Part shown: positions 1 through 8,036 of the stretch, piece by piece
How positions within the stretch are numbered: position 1 is the stretch's first letter
Layout of the letters: each line of letters opens with the position of its first letter
The notes under the pieces: generated by a model
Databases searched by the model: none
What the model was told of the DNA's origin: nothing
What the model saw: the letters and a program-made list of their open reading frames with translations, nothing else
Made by a program: the position numbers and the translations under genes
Assembly (NCBI GenBank): GCA_900763885.1
Contig: CAAFLY010000282.1
Location: forward strand, 1-24,993
From: Clostridia bacterium
GTDB lineage: Bacteria > Bacillota > Clostridia > Oscillospirales > CAG-272
Length of the DNA: 24,993 nucleotides
Direction of reading: 5' to 3'

Positions 1-38
1 GGTTCTGAGTCGCGTTCCCCCGCGTCCCCACCGTTCCC
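1..38 (-). repeat. Partial copy of an intergenic repeat at the window edge
   Basis: Read on the minus strand, the stretch after the stop codon of the lipoprotein gene is G-rich and ends in GCGACTCAGAACC, where the window stops. The same G-rich run followed by CTCAGAACC or GTCAGAACC occurs at about 4593-4622 and 13268-13303, where it continues into a hairpin-forming sequence. This is therefore the truncated start of a third copy. Confidence 0.6.
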
Positions 39-911
39 TCATGGGATGTCGGTGTAAAAGCCGGTGATGCCCAGCGCAAGGTAGGACTCCATTTCGGCGG
101 GGTCGTTGACGGTGTGGATGTAGAGGGGAATGCCAGACTGCAGCATTCCGTCCACGTAGCCCTCGACGGCGCACAGCTCATAGGAGAACGTAAACGCAAG
201 GAGCGGATGACCGGCGGCGTATTCACAGAGCGCGCGCGTGTCCGTTTTGCTGTTCCAGTCGAGGCGGTAGAGCGTGTAGATCACGTACTCATAGCCCAGC
301 GCACGCACCGGATCGTATTCGTCCCCCGCGTAGATCTGCGGTATGAACCGGCTCTGCAGCTCCGGATACGCTTCCGCGATGTAGGTCAGACCCGCGATGT
401 TGTCGTCCTTGATGTCCGTGATGATGTAGAGATCGTCGTGCTCCGCCATGAAGTCCGCCAGCGTGTCCAGATCCAGCGGGGTCAGCCGGTCGTAAATCTT
501 CGCCGCGCGGAATTCCGCGAGCGTCAGCGCGTGCCCGTTCTCCGGGATCGCCGATGTGTATTCCACGTACCAATCGTGGATGCACGCGAGGTGGCCGTCC
601 GAGGTGAAGTTGAAATCCAGCTCAACGTACCGATCCCCCGCGTCGTAGGCGTTCTCCAACCCCTCCATGCTGTTGGAGCCGACCGTGCCGTCCATCTCTC
701 CCGCCGCGTGGATGATGTACCGGATCCCCGTGCGCAGCGTTTCGAGCGTCTGCGGATCCGTGTAGGGAACGGCGGCGTATGGCGAGGTCTCGTCCGGGAG
801 GAGCGGCGGCGTTCCCAGCCAGTCCTCCGGGATCGGCAGGCGCGTACACGAGAGAAGCGTTCCGCAGACCAGGGACAGGACCCTGGCGCGGACACAGTGA
901 CTATGTTTCAT
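39..911 (-). CDS. Glycerophosphodiester phosphodiesterase-like lipoprotein
   Basis: Predicted lipoprotein of 290 residues with a GDPD-type TIM-barrel fold. Residues 1-21 form a signal peptide ending in a lipobox (LLSC) with Cys22 as the lipidation site, so the protein should be anchored outside the membrane. Family signatures are visible: an HAAG motif at His68 in place of the usual HRG, an ELDFNFTSDG segment with Glu97 and Asp99, IHD with His112, and a C-terminal GFYTD. The family hydrolyses glycerophosphodiesters to glycerol 3-phosphate and an alcohol; the substrate here is unknown. I chose the ATG at 911 because it gives a compact lipoprotein signal, but no clear Shine-Dalgarno precedes it. 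An in-frame ATG at 959 has GGAGGG unusually close upstream and is an alternative. It is last in the minus-strand run, 76 bases after the S1 stop codon. Confidence 0.8.
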   Translation of the reverse strand: MKHSHCVRARVLSLVCGTLLSCTRLPIPEDWLGTPPLLPDETSPYAAVPYTDPQTLETLRTGIRYIIHAAGEMDGTVGSNSMEGLENAYDAGDRYVELDFNFTSDGHLACIHDWYVEYTSAIPENGHALTLAEFRAAKIYDRLTPLDLDTLADFMAEHDDLYIITDIKDDNIAGLTYIAEAYPELQSRFIPQIYAGDEYDPVRALGYEYVIYTLYRLDWNSKTDTRALCEYAAGHPLLAFTFSYELCAVEGYVDGMLQSGIPLYIHTVNDPAEMESYLALGITGFYTDIP

Positions 912-987
912 ATGTATTCTGTGGCGCGTACAGGAAAAGGAGGAAACAGCGCCTGCCATTCCCTCCACTTTCTGTCTGCTTGTTTGA

Positions 988-2976
988 TTATTCCGCGTCG
1001 TCGTACTCTTCGTCGTCGTCATTCAGAAGCGCGCTCATGGAGAGGCTGATCTTCCGATTGTCCATGTCGATTCCGGTGATCTTTGCGCGAACGACCTGAC
1101 CGACCTCCAGGCATTCCTCGGGCTTCGTGATTCTGTGGTCCGTGATCTGGCTGATGTGGATCAGACCGTCGCAGCCGGGAACGATTTCCGCAAACGCGCC
1201 GAACGGCATCAGGCTGACAATGCGCACATCCGCCACGTCGCCCTCCTGGTACTGGTTCACGAACTGGGTCCACGGGTTCATCTCGTCGGTCTTGTAGCCG
1301 AGGGAGATTCTGCCCTTTTCGGGGTCAAAGGACTTCACGTATACGTGGAGCTTATCGCCGACGCTGACGACCTCGGACGGATGATGGATCCGTCTCCAGG
1401 ACAGCTCAGAGGTATGTACCATACCGTCCACGCCGCCGAGATCCACAAACGCACCAAAGGAAGTGAGGCTCTTGACCTCGCCGTCGTATTCCTTGCCTTC
1501 CTCGATGTTTGCCCAAAATTCCGCTTCCTTTGCCTTTCTCTCCTCGCGAAGGACGGCACGGATGGACGCGTACGCTCTCTTGCGCTCCGCCTTGATCTCG
1601 ATGATCTTGACTCTCTGGGTGGTGCCTACGAGGGTGGAGAGATCTCCGTCCTTCGGTACACCGGTCTGGGACGCGGGGATGAATACGCGCACGCCGTTCA
1701 GGTTGATGATGACGCCGCCCTTGACCGCCTCCACGATCTTGCCCTCGAGGATCTCGCCGCTTTCATAGGCGCTGACAACAGCGTCCCAGTTTGCGTCCGC
1801 ATCCACGCGGGTCTTGTCGAGCGTCGCGATACCGTCGATGTCGCTGACCTTTACGACCTTTGCCCGAACCACATCTCCAACCTTAAACAGGTCTTCCAGC
1901 TTGGCGGAAGAATCGTTCGTCGCCTTATCGTGGGTGATCACACCGGTGGTCTTCGCACCCAGATCCAGATGGATTTCGTTCTGCGAAATGGACGTAATCA
2001 CACCTTCGACGATGTCTCCTGTATTTAAAGTTTTCATTGACGCTTCGAGCATTTCGGCAAAGTTTTCCTGCTCATTCATGGCTTTATATACCTCCTGTAT
2101 TACACTATCCGGCGTAGATGCACCGGCAGTTATTGAAACTTGATGTAGGCACTTGGGTAGCGTATGCTCCGACAGTGCCGCGGCGTTCGCTATGAACCAC
2201 ACGTTTTTACAGTGCTCTCGCGCCACCTCCGCCAGCTTTCTCGAATTGGAGCTGTCCGGAGAGCCGATCACGACCATGAGATCCGCGTGCTTTGCAAGCT
2301 CTGCCGCCTCTGTCTGCCTGTTTTCAGTCACATTACATATTGTATCAAAAATTCGCGCGTTTGTATATACCTTTTTGCAAATTTCTATCGATTTTTTCCA
2401 TTCCGATAATTTTTGTGTAGTCTGCACAGCCATAGCCACGCCGTCTTGTGCAAACTGACGAAAGTTTTTGTCGAAAATGCACAATTCAAGCTCCCCGGCG
2501 CTGGCAAAAACACGTCCGGGACCCTGGAGACAGCTCATAATGCCCTCCACCTCGGGGTGTCCGGTGCTTCCGAGGAGCAGAAACAGGCTGTCCGGCGCGC
2601 TGTTTTCGGCGGCGATCCGACGCACGCGCTCTACGTAGGGGCAGGTGAGATCGACGAGGGTGAACTGTTCGTGCGCTCTCTCGCAGTCCCGGAGTCTGTC
2701 GATGATGGGTTTTAGCTCCCCATGCGCCCGGATGACCACGGTGATGCGTTCTCCCTCCCCGGCGCGCGCGATCACGTCGTCCACGTCGGCCCGCTCGATG
2801 ACGCGGCACCCGAGCGATGTGAGATGCGCGATGTAATCGTCGTTGTGGATCAGCCGTCCGAGCGAACAGACGCGAGTGCCGTCCCGCTTCGCCTCCCGCA
2901 GGATCCGCTCCAGCGTCTCTGCCGCCCGCTTTACACCCGGACAAAATCCGGCGGACGCGGCTACCGTGATCTGCAT
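988..2976 (-). CDS. ispH/rpsA: Fused IspH (HMBPP reductase) and ribosomal protein S1
   Basis: Bifunctional protein of 662 residues. Residues 1-300 are IspH (LytB), the iron-sulfur enzyme of the last non-mevalonate isoprenoid step, reducing HMBPP to IPP and DMAPP. The three cluster-binding cysteines are visible as Cys12 (GFCPGVKRA), Cys112 (LTCPYV) and Cys214 (TICNVTENRQ), with His43, His85, His140 and Glu142 as active-site candidates. Residues 318-650 carry four S1 RNA-binding repeats starting near 319, 408, 495 and 578, followed by an acidic tail. The start at 2976 is supported by GGAGGTGAG six bases upstream and by homology beginning at MQITVAASAGFCPG; longer in-frame starts lack this. This fusion is known and annotated in many Clostridia. 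It lies downstream of plsC and cmk, the usual order for this group. Confidence 0.96.
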   Translation of the reverse strand: MQITVAASAGFCPGVKRAAETLERILREAKRDGTRVCSLGRLIHNDDYIAHLTSLGCRVIERADVDDVIARAGEGERITVVIRAHGELKPIIDRLRDCERAHEQFTLVDLTCPYVERVRRIAAENSAPDSLFLLLGSTGHPEVEGIMSCLQGPGRVFASAGELELCIFDKNFRQFAQDGVAMAVQTTQKLSEWKKSIEICKKVYTNARIFDTICNVTENRQTEAAELAKHADLMVVIGSPDSSNSRKLAEVAREHCKNVWFIANAAALSEHTLPKCLHQVSITAGASTPDSVIQEVYKAMNEQENFAEMLEASMKTLNTGDIVEGVITSISQNEIHLDLGAKTTGVITHDKATNDSSAKLEDLFKVGDVVRAKVVKVSDIDGIATLDKTRVDADANWDAVVSAYESGEILEGKIVEAVKGGVIINLNGVRVFIPASQTGVPKDGDLSTLVGTTQRVKIIEIKAERKRAYASIRAVLREERKAKEAEFWANIEEGKEYDGEVKSLTSFGAFVDLGGVDGMVHTSELSWRRIHHPSEVVSVGDKLHVYVKSFDPEKGRISLGYKTDEMNPWTQFVNQYQEGDVADVRIVSLMPFGAFAEIVPGCDGLIHISQITDHRITKPEECLEVGQVVRAKITGIDMDNRKISLSMSALLNDDDEEYDDAE

Positions 2977-3061
2977 ACTGCTCACCTCCATGGGGGATAT
3001 AAGAACGGGGAACGAAAAGGAACGGTCGCTTTTGAGAACGAACCGGTTCGTTCCGCTTCCG

Positions 3062-3084
3062 CAAAACACTTATGAAAAAAGGGG
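3062..3084 (+). repeat. Possible fragment of the intergenic repeat
   Basis: The sequence AAAACACTTATGAAAAAAGG between plsC and ispH closely resembles the trailing part of the fuller repeats at 4655-4677 (AAAACCTTTATGAAAAGGG) and 13354-13372. It lacks the hairpin-forming front half, so it may be a decayed copy or chance similarity. Confidence 0.35.
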
Positions 3085-3135
3085 GGCACCGGATTTCGTT
3101 GACTGGGCAGTGGCTGGATGCCGCAATCGTGGTTT

Positions 3136-3789
3136 TTATTCCGGTTTTCCGGTCTTTCCGGACGTTTTGGGTTCTGCCAAGGTTGTATTCTCCCCGAATT
3201 TCAGGGCGCAGATTCTGCGGAAGATCTCTCGGGAGGCGTTGAGATAGCCTTTGGCGCCGCCGGGGGAGAAATCCAGCTCCTCGAACGCGATGGGTTTGCC
3301 GAAGATCACGATATTCTTGCGGAAGATGCCGGTTTTGCCGCGCTTATTGTCTATATACACGGGCAGGACCGTCGCGCGGGTGTGGTATTCGATCAGCCCC
3401 ACGCCGCCCTTGACCTCGGTTTCCCGCGGATCCTCAAAGCCGTGCCGGTGTCCCTGCGGGAAGATCCCGATCAGCTCACCGGATTCGATCAGTCCGATGG
3501 TGTACTTGATGCTTGCCACATCCGCGCCGCCTCTGTTGACGGGATACGCCCCCATCGCCCGGATCAGTGCGCCGAGCACGGGGATTTTGAACAGCTCCTT
3601 TTTCGCCATGTACCGCACCTGCCGCCGCGCCGCCGCCGATACGATCAGCACATCGGAAAACGCAGTGTGGTTCGCCGCGAGAATACAGCCGGAACCCACA
3701 GGGATATTCTCCTCCCCACGGATCTCCAAACGGTAACAAAGCCGCACCAGCGGATTGAAGATCGCATACATTGTTCGATAAAAACTCAT
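3136..3789 (-). CDS. plsC: 1-acyl-sn-glycerol-3-phosphate acyltransferase (PlsC family)
   Basis: Membrane-associated acyltransferase of 217 residues that should transfer an acyl chain to lysophosphatidic acid, giving phosphatidic acid for phospholipid synthesis. The catalytic H-x4-D box is seen as NHTAFSD, followed by the substrate-binding block FPQGHRHG (where many members have FPEGTR) and GVGLIEYHTRATVLPVYI, the usual order in PlsC proteins. A hydrophobic, aromatic N-terminus (SFYRTMYAIFNPLVRL) would associate with the membrane. The ATG at 3789 is chosen over the TTG two codons upstream because GGGG sits at suitable spacing. The gene lies between cmk and ispH-rpsA, a gene order common in Clostridia. 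Confidence 0.93.
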   Translation of the reverse strand: MSFYRTMYAIFNPLVRLCYRLEIRGEENIPVGSGCILAANHTAFSDVLIVSAAARRQVRYMAKKELFKIPVLGALIRAMGAYPVNRGGADVASIKYTIGLIESGELIGIFPQGHRHGFEDPRETEVKGGVGLIEYHTRATVLPVYIDNKRGKTGIFRKNIVIFGKPIAFEELDFSPGGAKGYLNASREIFRRICALKFGENTTLAEPKTSGKTGKPE

Positions 3790-3884
3790 AATCAAGCCCC
3801 AGGTTCATCATAATCATTCGGGAATCCATGGTCCCAGACCACGGAAGCGAAAGCGGACGCCAAAAATCCGCGCCACCGCGCGCG

Positions 3885-4562
3885 TCACAGCGAGGACGCA
3901 AGAGAGCGAGCCATACGGGCGATCTCGGAGGCGGATTCCTCGACGGAGGTGCAGTTGGAGAAGGGGATGGCGTCGGGGGCGGGGACACAGGGCGCGATGG
4001 CGCGTTCCCGATCGGCGCGGTCGCGCTCCTCCATGTCGCGGAGCACGTCCTCGAAGCGCACATCCAGCCCTTTTTCCTCAGTCAGCTCACGGAACCGCCA
4101 TTTTGCGCGGATCTCAAGCGGCACGGTCACAAACAGCTTCAGCTCGGCATCCGGCATGATCACCGTGCCGATGTCACGCCCGTCCATGATCACGCCCCCG
4201 GAGGCCGCCATCTTCCGCTGGATCCCGAGCAGGAACGCGCGCACCGCCGGATGCCTGGACACCGCCGACGCGTACATACTCATCTCCGGGGTCCGGATCG
4301 CGTCGCCTACCGATTCCCCGCCGAGCGTCACGATCTGCGCACCGTTCTCGTAGTGCAGCGCGATGTCCGCATCCGGCAGTATCGCGGCTACCGCGTCCGC
4401 ATCCGTCGGATCCACGCCGCGCTTCTTGCACCACAGCCCGACCGTCCGGTACAGCGCGCCCGTGTCTACGTATACGTACCCCAGCTTCTTCGCCGCCGCC
4501 TTGGCTATCGTGCTCTTGCCGGATCCGCTTGGACCGTCTATGGCTATCCGAATCTTCTTCAT
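3885..4562 (-). CDS. cmk: Cytidylate kinase
   Basis: CMP/dCMP kinase of 225 residues, the normal length for bacterial Cmk, which phosphorylates CMP and dCMP with ATP in the cytoplasm. The P-loop GPSGSGKST occupies residues 10-18, followed by YVDTGALYRTVG, which contacts the nucleotide. MDGRDIGTVIMPDAELKLFVT is the conserved central block and RADRERAIAPCVPAPDA corresponds to the C-terminal R-x-D-x-x-R region. The ATG at 4562 is supported by AGGGAG upstream and by the family N-terminus MKKIRIAIDGP. It precedes plsC with a 95-base gap and is probably cotranscribed with it. Confidence 0.95.
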   Translation of the reverse strand: MKKIRIAIDGPSGSGKSTIAKAAAKKLGYVYVDTGALYRTVGLWCKKRGVDPTDADAVAAILPDADIALHYENGAQIVTLGGESVGDAIRTPEMSMYASAVSRHPAVRAFLLGIQRKMAASGGVIMDGRDIGTVIMPDAELKLFVTVPLEIRAKWRFRELTEEKGLDVRFEDVLRDMEERDRADRERAIAPCVPAPDAIPFSNCTSVEESASEIARMARSLASSL

Positions 4563-4589
4563 ATCATAACTCCCTATATCAATATATCC

Positions 4590-4677
4590 GAACGCGGGGG
4601 GACGGGGGATGCGACTCAGAACCTTTTTGAGAAAAGGTTCCGAGACCTCCAAAAACCTTTATGAAAAGGGCTTGGGT
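4590..4677 (+). repeat. Intergenic repeat with a strong hairpin (full copy)
   Basis: A G-rich run is followed by CTCAGAACC, then a near-perfect palindrome GAACCTTTT-TGAG-AAAAGGTTC at about 4618-4639, then CTCCAAAAACCTTTATGAAAAGG. It lies between the flavoprotein and cmk, in the opposite orientation to those genes. The same layout appears at 13268-13372 and, truncated, at 1-38. The hairpin could act as a transcription terminator or an mRNA-stabilising element; that function is inferred. Confidence 0.75.
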
Positions 4678-4682
4678 TTTGT

Positions 4683-5918
4683 TTATGCGGTTCCGGCGCT
4701 TTTTCCGGCAATGCAGGCGGTGGAGAAGGCGATCTGCAGATTGAAGCCGCCGGTATAGGCGTCGGTATCGATAAGCTCGCCGCAGACGTAGACGCCGGGC
4801 AGGTCCCGCAGCTCCATGGTGGCGGGGTTGACTGCCTTGACGGACACGCCGCCGTGGGTGACGATTGCCTCCGCCATCGGACGGAATTTTGTCGGGGTAA
4901 GGGGCAGAGCCTTGCACAGCTCCACGAGGCGCAGCCGCTGTTCACGGGTCAGCTCACCCGCCTTTATTCTGCCGGACACCCCGGACGCGCCGATGAAATA
5001 CGGGATCAGGGATTTCGGCAAAAGCTCGTCCATGGCGTTGATGAGGTCCTTATGCGCGTATTTGGCAAGATCGGAGAGCACGCGTTTGTCGAGCGTCTCC
5101 CGATCCAGCGCGGGCTTAAGATCGATCGAGAAGCGGTAGTCCGACACGCTCCCCTTCTGCATATTTGCCGACGCGGACAGCACGAGCGGCCCGGAAACGC
5201 CGAAATGGGTAAAGAGCATCTCGCCCATCTCGGAGAACACCGTTTTTCCGCCGCGCGTCACGGTCAGGGTCACGTTGCGCAGGGACAGGCCCATCATCTC
5301 GGACACGTCCTCCTTCGTTTCCACGGGGACAAGGGAGGGGGACAGCGGTGTGACCGGGATCCCAAGTCCGGCAAGCATCCGGTGTCCGTCGCCGTCCGAT
5401 CCGGTCGCGGGATAGGATACACCGCCGGTCGCGACGATCACGCGGTCACAGCTCTCGGTGCGCTCCGCCGTGCCGTCCGCGATGCACAGGGTATATCCGG
5501 GATCCGCTTTTGCGATTTCCGTAACCCGGCAGCCGAATCGGAACGCCACACCCGCGCTTCTGCACCGTTTTTCGAGCGCGTGGGCAATATCGACCGCCTT
5601 ATCGGACACGGGAAACACGCGGTTCCCCCGTTCGGTCTTGAGCGGCACGCCTGCCTCCTCAAAAAACGCCATGGTATCGGCGGCGGTGAATTTCGCGGCG
5701 GCACTGTACAGGAATTTCGGATTGGTCAGCACGGACGCGAGAAACGTCTCGCGGGTACAGTCGTTTGTGACGTTGCACCGGCCCTTTCCCGTAATGCGCA
5801 GCTTTTTCCCGGCAAAGGGATTGCGCTCGAAAACCGTCACCTCCGCGCCGCACGAGGCAGCCTGATACGCCGCCATCATCCCGGCAGGACCGCCGCCGAT
5901 CACGAAAACACGCGTCAT
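4683..5918 (-). CDS. NAD(P)/FAD-dependent oxidoreductase, HI0933/BaiN-like family
   Basis: Flavoprotein of 411 residues, full length for the HI0933/YhiN family. The N-terminal dinucleotide-binding motif VIGGGPAGMMAA (residues 6-17) is followed by the family hallmark GKKLRITGKGRCNVTN. ATGGVSYPATGSDGDGH is the second FAD-contacting motif, and the C-terminal block VCGELIDTDAYTGGFNLQ is also typical. BaiN of bile-acid-degrading clostridia belongs to this family, but most members have no proven substrate and I do not assign one. The start codon overlaps the stop of the upstream RpiR-type regulator (ATGA), showing translational coupling. Confidence 0.9.
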   Translation of the reverse strand: MTRVFVIGGGPAGMMAAYQAASCGAEVTVFERNPFAGKKLRITGKGRCNVTNDCTRETFLASVLTNPKFLYSAAAKFTAADTMAFFEEAGVPLKTERGNRVFPVSDKAVDIAHALEKRCRSAGVAFRFGCRVTEIAKADPGYTLCIADGTAERTESCDRVIVATGGVSYPATGSDGDGHRMLAGLGIPVTPLSPSLVPVETKEDVSEMMGLSLRNVTLTVTRGGKTVFSEMGEMLFTHFGVSGPLVLSASANMQKGSVSDYRFSIDLKPALDRETLDKRVLSDLAKYAHKDLINAMDELLPKSLIPYFIGASGVSGRIKAGELTREQRLRLVELCKALPLTPTKFRPMAEAIVTHGGVSVKAVNPATMELRDLPGVYVCGELIDTDAYTGGFNLQIAFSTACIAGKSAGTA

Positions 5919-6907
5919 CCTTCCGTGTCCTCCGCATCCGCGTCCTCCGGCTCCTTTTTCGTGGGGAGGGATTTCGCGCCGCTTTCCTTTTCCGCATGCG
6001 TTTCCGGCGTCGAATCGGGCAGAGGCGCGTTGACGCTGGTGTAGACGTTGTACTCCTTCCAGACGTTCTCCAGGCGGGCGAGGGTCTGGGTGATCTCGGC
6101 GTGCTTGATCTTCCCGATATAGGCGACCAGGGCGTTGACGATGCTCATGGGCGCGACGAGGGAATCGACAAACGATGCCATTTCGCTTTTGGCGATCAGG
6201 GTCTCGGCGGCATAGGGAACAAGGGGTGAGGAGGTGCTGTCCGTGATGGCGATGACCTTCGCGCCCGTTGTGCTGACATATTCCACGGCATTGACGATCC
6301 CGGTCGTATAGCGTGGGAAGCTGATGGCGATCACCACGTCGTCCTCGTGGACCTTCATGAGATGCTCGAAGATCTCGCTGCCGCTCGCCGGACGGATGAG
6401 GCGCACGTTGTCGAAGAGAAGTCCGAAATAATAATTGAGAAATTCCGCGAGGATCGCCGAGGAGCGCATCCCCATTAAATAGATGTTGCGCGCGTGCAGG
6501 ATCAGCTCGGCACTGCGGCGAAACGCTTCTCTGTCGATGGTTTCCAGCGTGGCGCGGATCTTTTCGGCGTCGGCGTTCAGCACCGTATCGAGGATTTCGC
6601 CCTCGCGGAACCGGTCGTTGACGGCCTCCATGCGCTGCACCGTGGTCATGCGGACGCGGATGGTCTCCTGCATCGCCGCCTGCATCTGCGGATAGCCCTC
6701 AAAGCCCAGCTCGATGGCGAACCGGACGACGGTGGATTCCGACACACCGACGGTATTTCCGAGTGCGGAGGCGGTCATATACGCCGCCTTATGGTAATGC
6801 GCGAGCAGATATTGCGCGATCCGACGCTGTCCCTTGGAAAAGCCGGGCATGGCGGCTTCCATATCGCGCAGGAGATCCCCCGTCTTCGCTGTTTCGTGAT
6901 GGATCAT
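5915..6907 (-). CDS. MurR/RpiR-family transcriptional regulator
   Basis: DNA-binding regulator of 330 residues. The N-terminal RpiR-type helix-turn-helix (about residues 10-85) is seen in FSKGQRRIAQYLLAHYHKAA and SALGNTVGVSESTVVRFA. A SIS sugar-phosphate-binding domain follows (about 125-265), with IYLMGMRSSAILAEFLNYYF and VVIAISFPRYTTGIVNAVEY. Such proteins usually sense phosphosugars and control sugar or cell-wall catabolism. The last 40 residues are a charged, low-complexity tail (EPEDADAEDTEG) beyond the SIS domain. The ATG at 6907 follows GGGGGAAAG closely. It is first in the minus-strand operon and overlaps the flavoprotein start by four bases. The pairing with that flavoprotein does not reveal the effector. 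Confidence 0.92.
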   Translation of the reverse strand: MIHHETAKTGDLLRDMEAAMPGFSKGQRRIAQYLLAHYHKAAYMTASALGNTVGVSESTVVRFAIELGFEGYPQMQAAMQETIRVRMTTVQRMEAVNDRFREGEILDTVLNADAEKIRATLETIDREAFRRSAELILHARNIYLMGMRSSAILAEFLNYYFGLLFDNVRLIRPASGSEIFEHLMKVHEDDVVIAISFPRYTTGIVNAVEYVSTTGAKVIAITDSTSSPLVPYAAETLIAKSEMASFVDSLVAPMSIVNALVAYIGKIKHAEITQTLARLENVWKEYNVYTSVNAPLPDSTPETHAEKESGAKSLPTKKEPEDADAEDTEG

Positions 6908-6970
6908 CTTTCCCCCGTCTCTATCGGCATTCGTTCTGTTCCGCTATTATGCCGATTTTACAATCATAAT

Positions 6971-6999
6971 ATTGTAGCACAGGTTTTCCGATTTGTCAA
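6971..6999 (-). promoter_or_regulatory. Sigma-A promoter for the RpiR-flavoprotein operon
   Basis: On the minus strand TTGACA (6994-6999) and TACAAT (6971-6976) are separated by 17 bases, with TG one base before the -10. It lies 64 bases upstream of the regulator start and is divergent from the rnpB promoter. Confidence 0.85.
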
Positions 7000-7031
7000 G
7001 TGCGCGGTGCGTGCGTTTCACGGATAGATTC

Positions 7032-7060
7032 TTGACAAATCCGCGCATATATGGTATACT
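7032..7060 (+). promoter_or_regulatory. Promoter of RNase P RNA
   Basis: Consensus TTGACA (7032-7037), a 17-base spacer and TATACT (7055-7060), preceded by TGG as an extended -10. The RNA begins about six bases downstream. Both boxes are near perfect, as expected for a stable RNA gene. Confidence 0.92.
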
Positions 7061-7065
7061 ATCGG

Positions 7066-7430
7066 CGTAGGTGAGCGGGACTGCTGCGTGTCATGGTGCC
7101 GTAAGGTATTGGCATGAGGAAAGTCCGGGCTCCGCAGGGCAGGATAACGGATAACGTCCGCCGGAGGAAACTCCCGGGAAAGTGCAACAGAAATAGACTA
7201 CCGTGGTTTTCCGCGGTACAGGTGGAAAGGCGAGGTAAAAGCTCACCGGCACGACAGGCAACTGTGTGCAAATGTAAACCCTATCCGGAGCAACGCCCGC
7301 ACGTCGCCGAGAAATCGGATGTCTGCCCGACAGAAGACAGCGGGGGGCTACAGTCGGCTGGCAACAGTCGGTGGAGATAGATAGCAGTCACGCGCAAGCG
7401 TACAGAACCCGGCTTACAGGCTCACCTACG
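7066..7430 (+). ncRNA. rnpB: RNase P RNA, bacterial class A
   Basis: Catalytic RNA that removes 5' leaders from pre-tRNAs. Hallmarks are the conserved GAGGAAAGTCCGGGCTCC block near 7117, the internal ACAGAAATAGACTACCG region (canonical ACAGAAA-AUAGACCGCC), GGTAAAAGCTCACCGG, and the 3' block ACAGAACCCGGCTTACAGG near 7402. The 5' end GTAGGTGAGC pairs with the 3' end GCTCACCTAC, closing helix P1. The length of about 365 nt fits class A. It has its own promoter and terminator. The ends are set from P1 pairing and are accurate to a few bases. Confidence 0.97.
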
Positions 7431-7444
7431 ATATATGTACGATA

Positions 7445-7480
7445 CGTCCACACGACCTTCGGTTGCGCGGGCGTTTTTTT
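7445..7480 (+). terminator. Rho-independent terminator of rnpB
   Basis: An imperfect hairpin, CGTCCACACGAC and GTTGCGCGGGCG around a CTTCG loop, is followed directly by seven T residues. Confidence 0.8.
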
Positions 7481-7611
7481 GTGCGGATTTTGGCACAACC
7501 GAATGTTAATTACTCCCTTATAAATATCTGTCATTCGTACTTTTACAACAATAGTTTTCCTGCATCTCGATGTTTTTTCGAAATTTATATCAATGTTTTT
7601 TCATTTTCCCA
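7481..7611. other. AT-rich intergenic spacer
   Basis: About 130 bases rich in A and T, in contrast to the GC-rich surroundings. I find no gene here. It separates the rnpB terminator from the promoter at 7612 and may act as an upstream promoter element or mark the edge of acquired DNA. Confidence 0.5.
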
Positions 7612-7640
7612 TTGACAAATCACATCCGGTATGGTATACT
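7612..7640 (+). promoter_or_regulatory. Strong sigma-A promoter of the secreted-protein unit
   Basis: TTGACA (7612-7617), 17 bases, TATACT (7635-7640) with TGG before the -10, closely matching the rnpB promoter. The first credible start codon is about 390 bases downstream at 8037, so the transcript has a very long leader. The leader's first 100 bases include a GAGGAAA/TTTCCTC hairpin at 7650-7670 and are followed by repeat module 1. No comparably strong promoter is visible before the second gene. Confidence 0.88.
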
Positions 7641-7748
7641 TGGAGCATAGAGGAAATAAAAGGTTTCCTCACCGCGACCGCTCCGTTCTTTTCGGGAATG
7701 GAAATGAGGTGAATGGCTTATGGCATACGAACGGAATCTTCCGCCGCA

Positions 7749-7983
7749 CTGCCCACAAACGGCTGTACGGGGAACAATCATGCCGTATCCGAATCGGTGG
7801 ATTTCGGCAAGCGCGCAGGCTACATGAGGACACGCTGACGCGTAATGGATGGCTCCAAGGCGTATCCTTGACGGAACCGACCGCATACCCTCCCTCCGGT
7901 ATCCGTCCCGGTGCACCCTGTGCGCGCTGACCAACACGCACCATGATCGCATACAAACCACACGGAGATTCACTCCGAACGAC
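7749..7983 (+). repeat. 235-base leader module, copy 1
   Basis: Matches 8725-8959 over 235 bases with no gaps and three substitutions (7831 C/A, 7853 C/A, 7972 A/T). It sits between the promoter at 7612 and the first secreted-protein gene. Several local hairpins can be drawn: CCGAA/TTCGG, CAAGG-CGTAT-CCTTG, a longer interrupted stem with ATACC/GGTAT at its tip, GTGCG/CGCAC and CGGAG/CTCCG. These suggest a structured RNA but do not prove it. Short plus-strand frames end in stops inside it, so it is unlikely to encode a normal protein. Confidence 0.9.
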
Positions 7984-8036
7984 ACGCGTAATGACACTGA
8001 TACTCATCATATCCGCATATTATGGAAAGGATTTTT

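Noticed and set aside
2977..3069. Extended start of the IspH-S1 protein at 3069
   Set aside because: The added residues are not part of IspH, and the ribosome binding site lies before 2976.
7059..7380. Small open frames inside 7059-7380
   Set aside because: They lie within the RNase P RNA.
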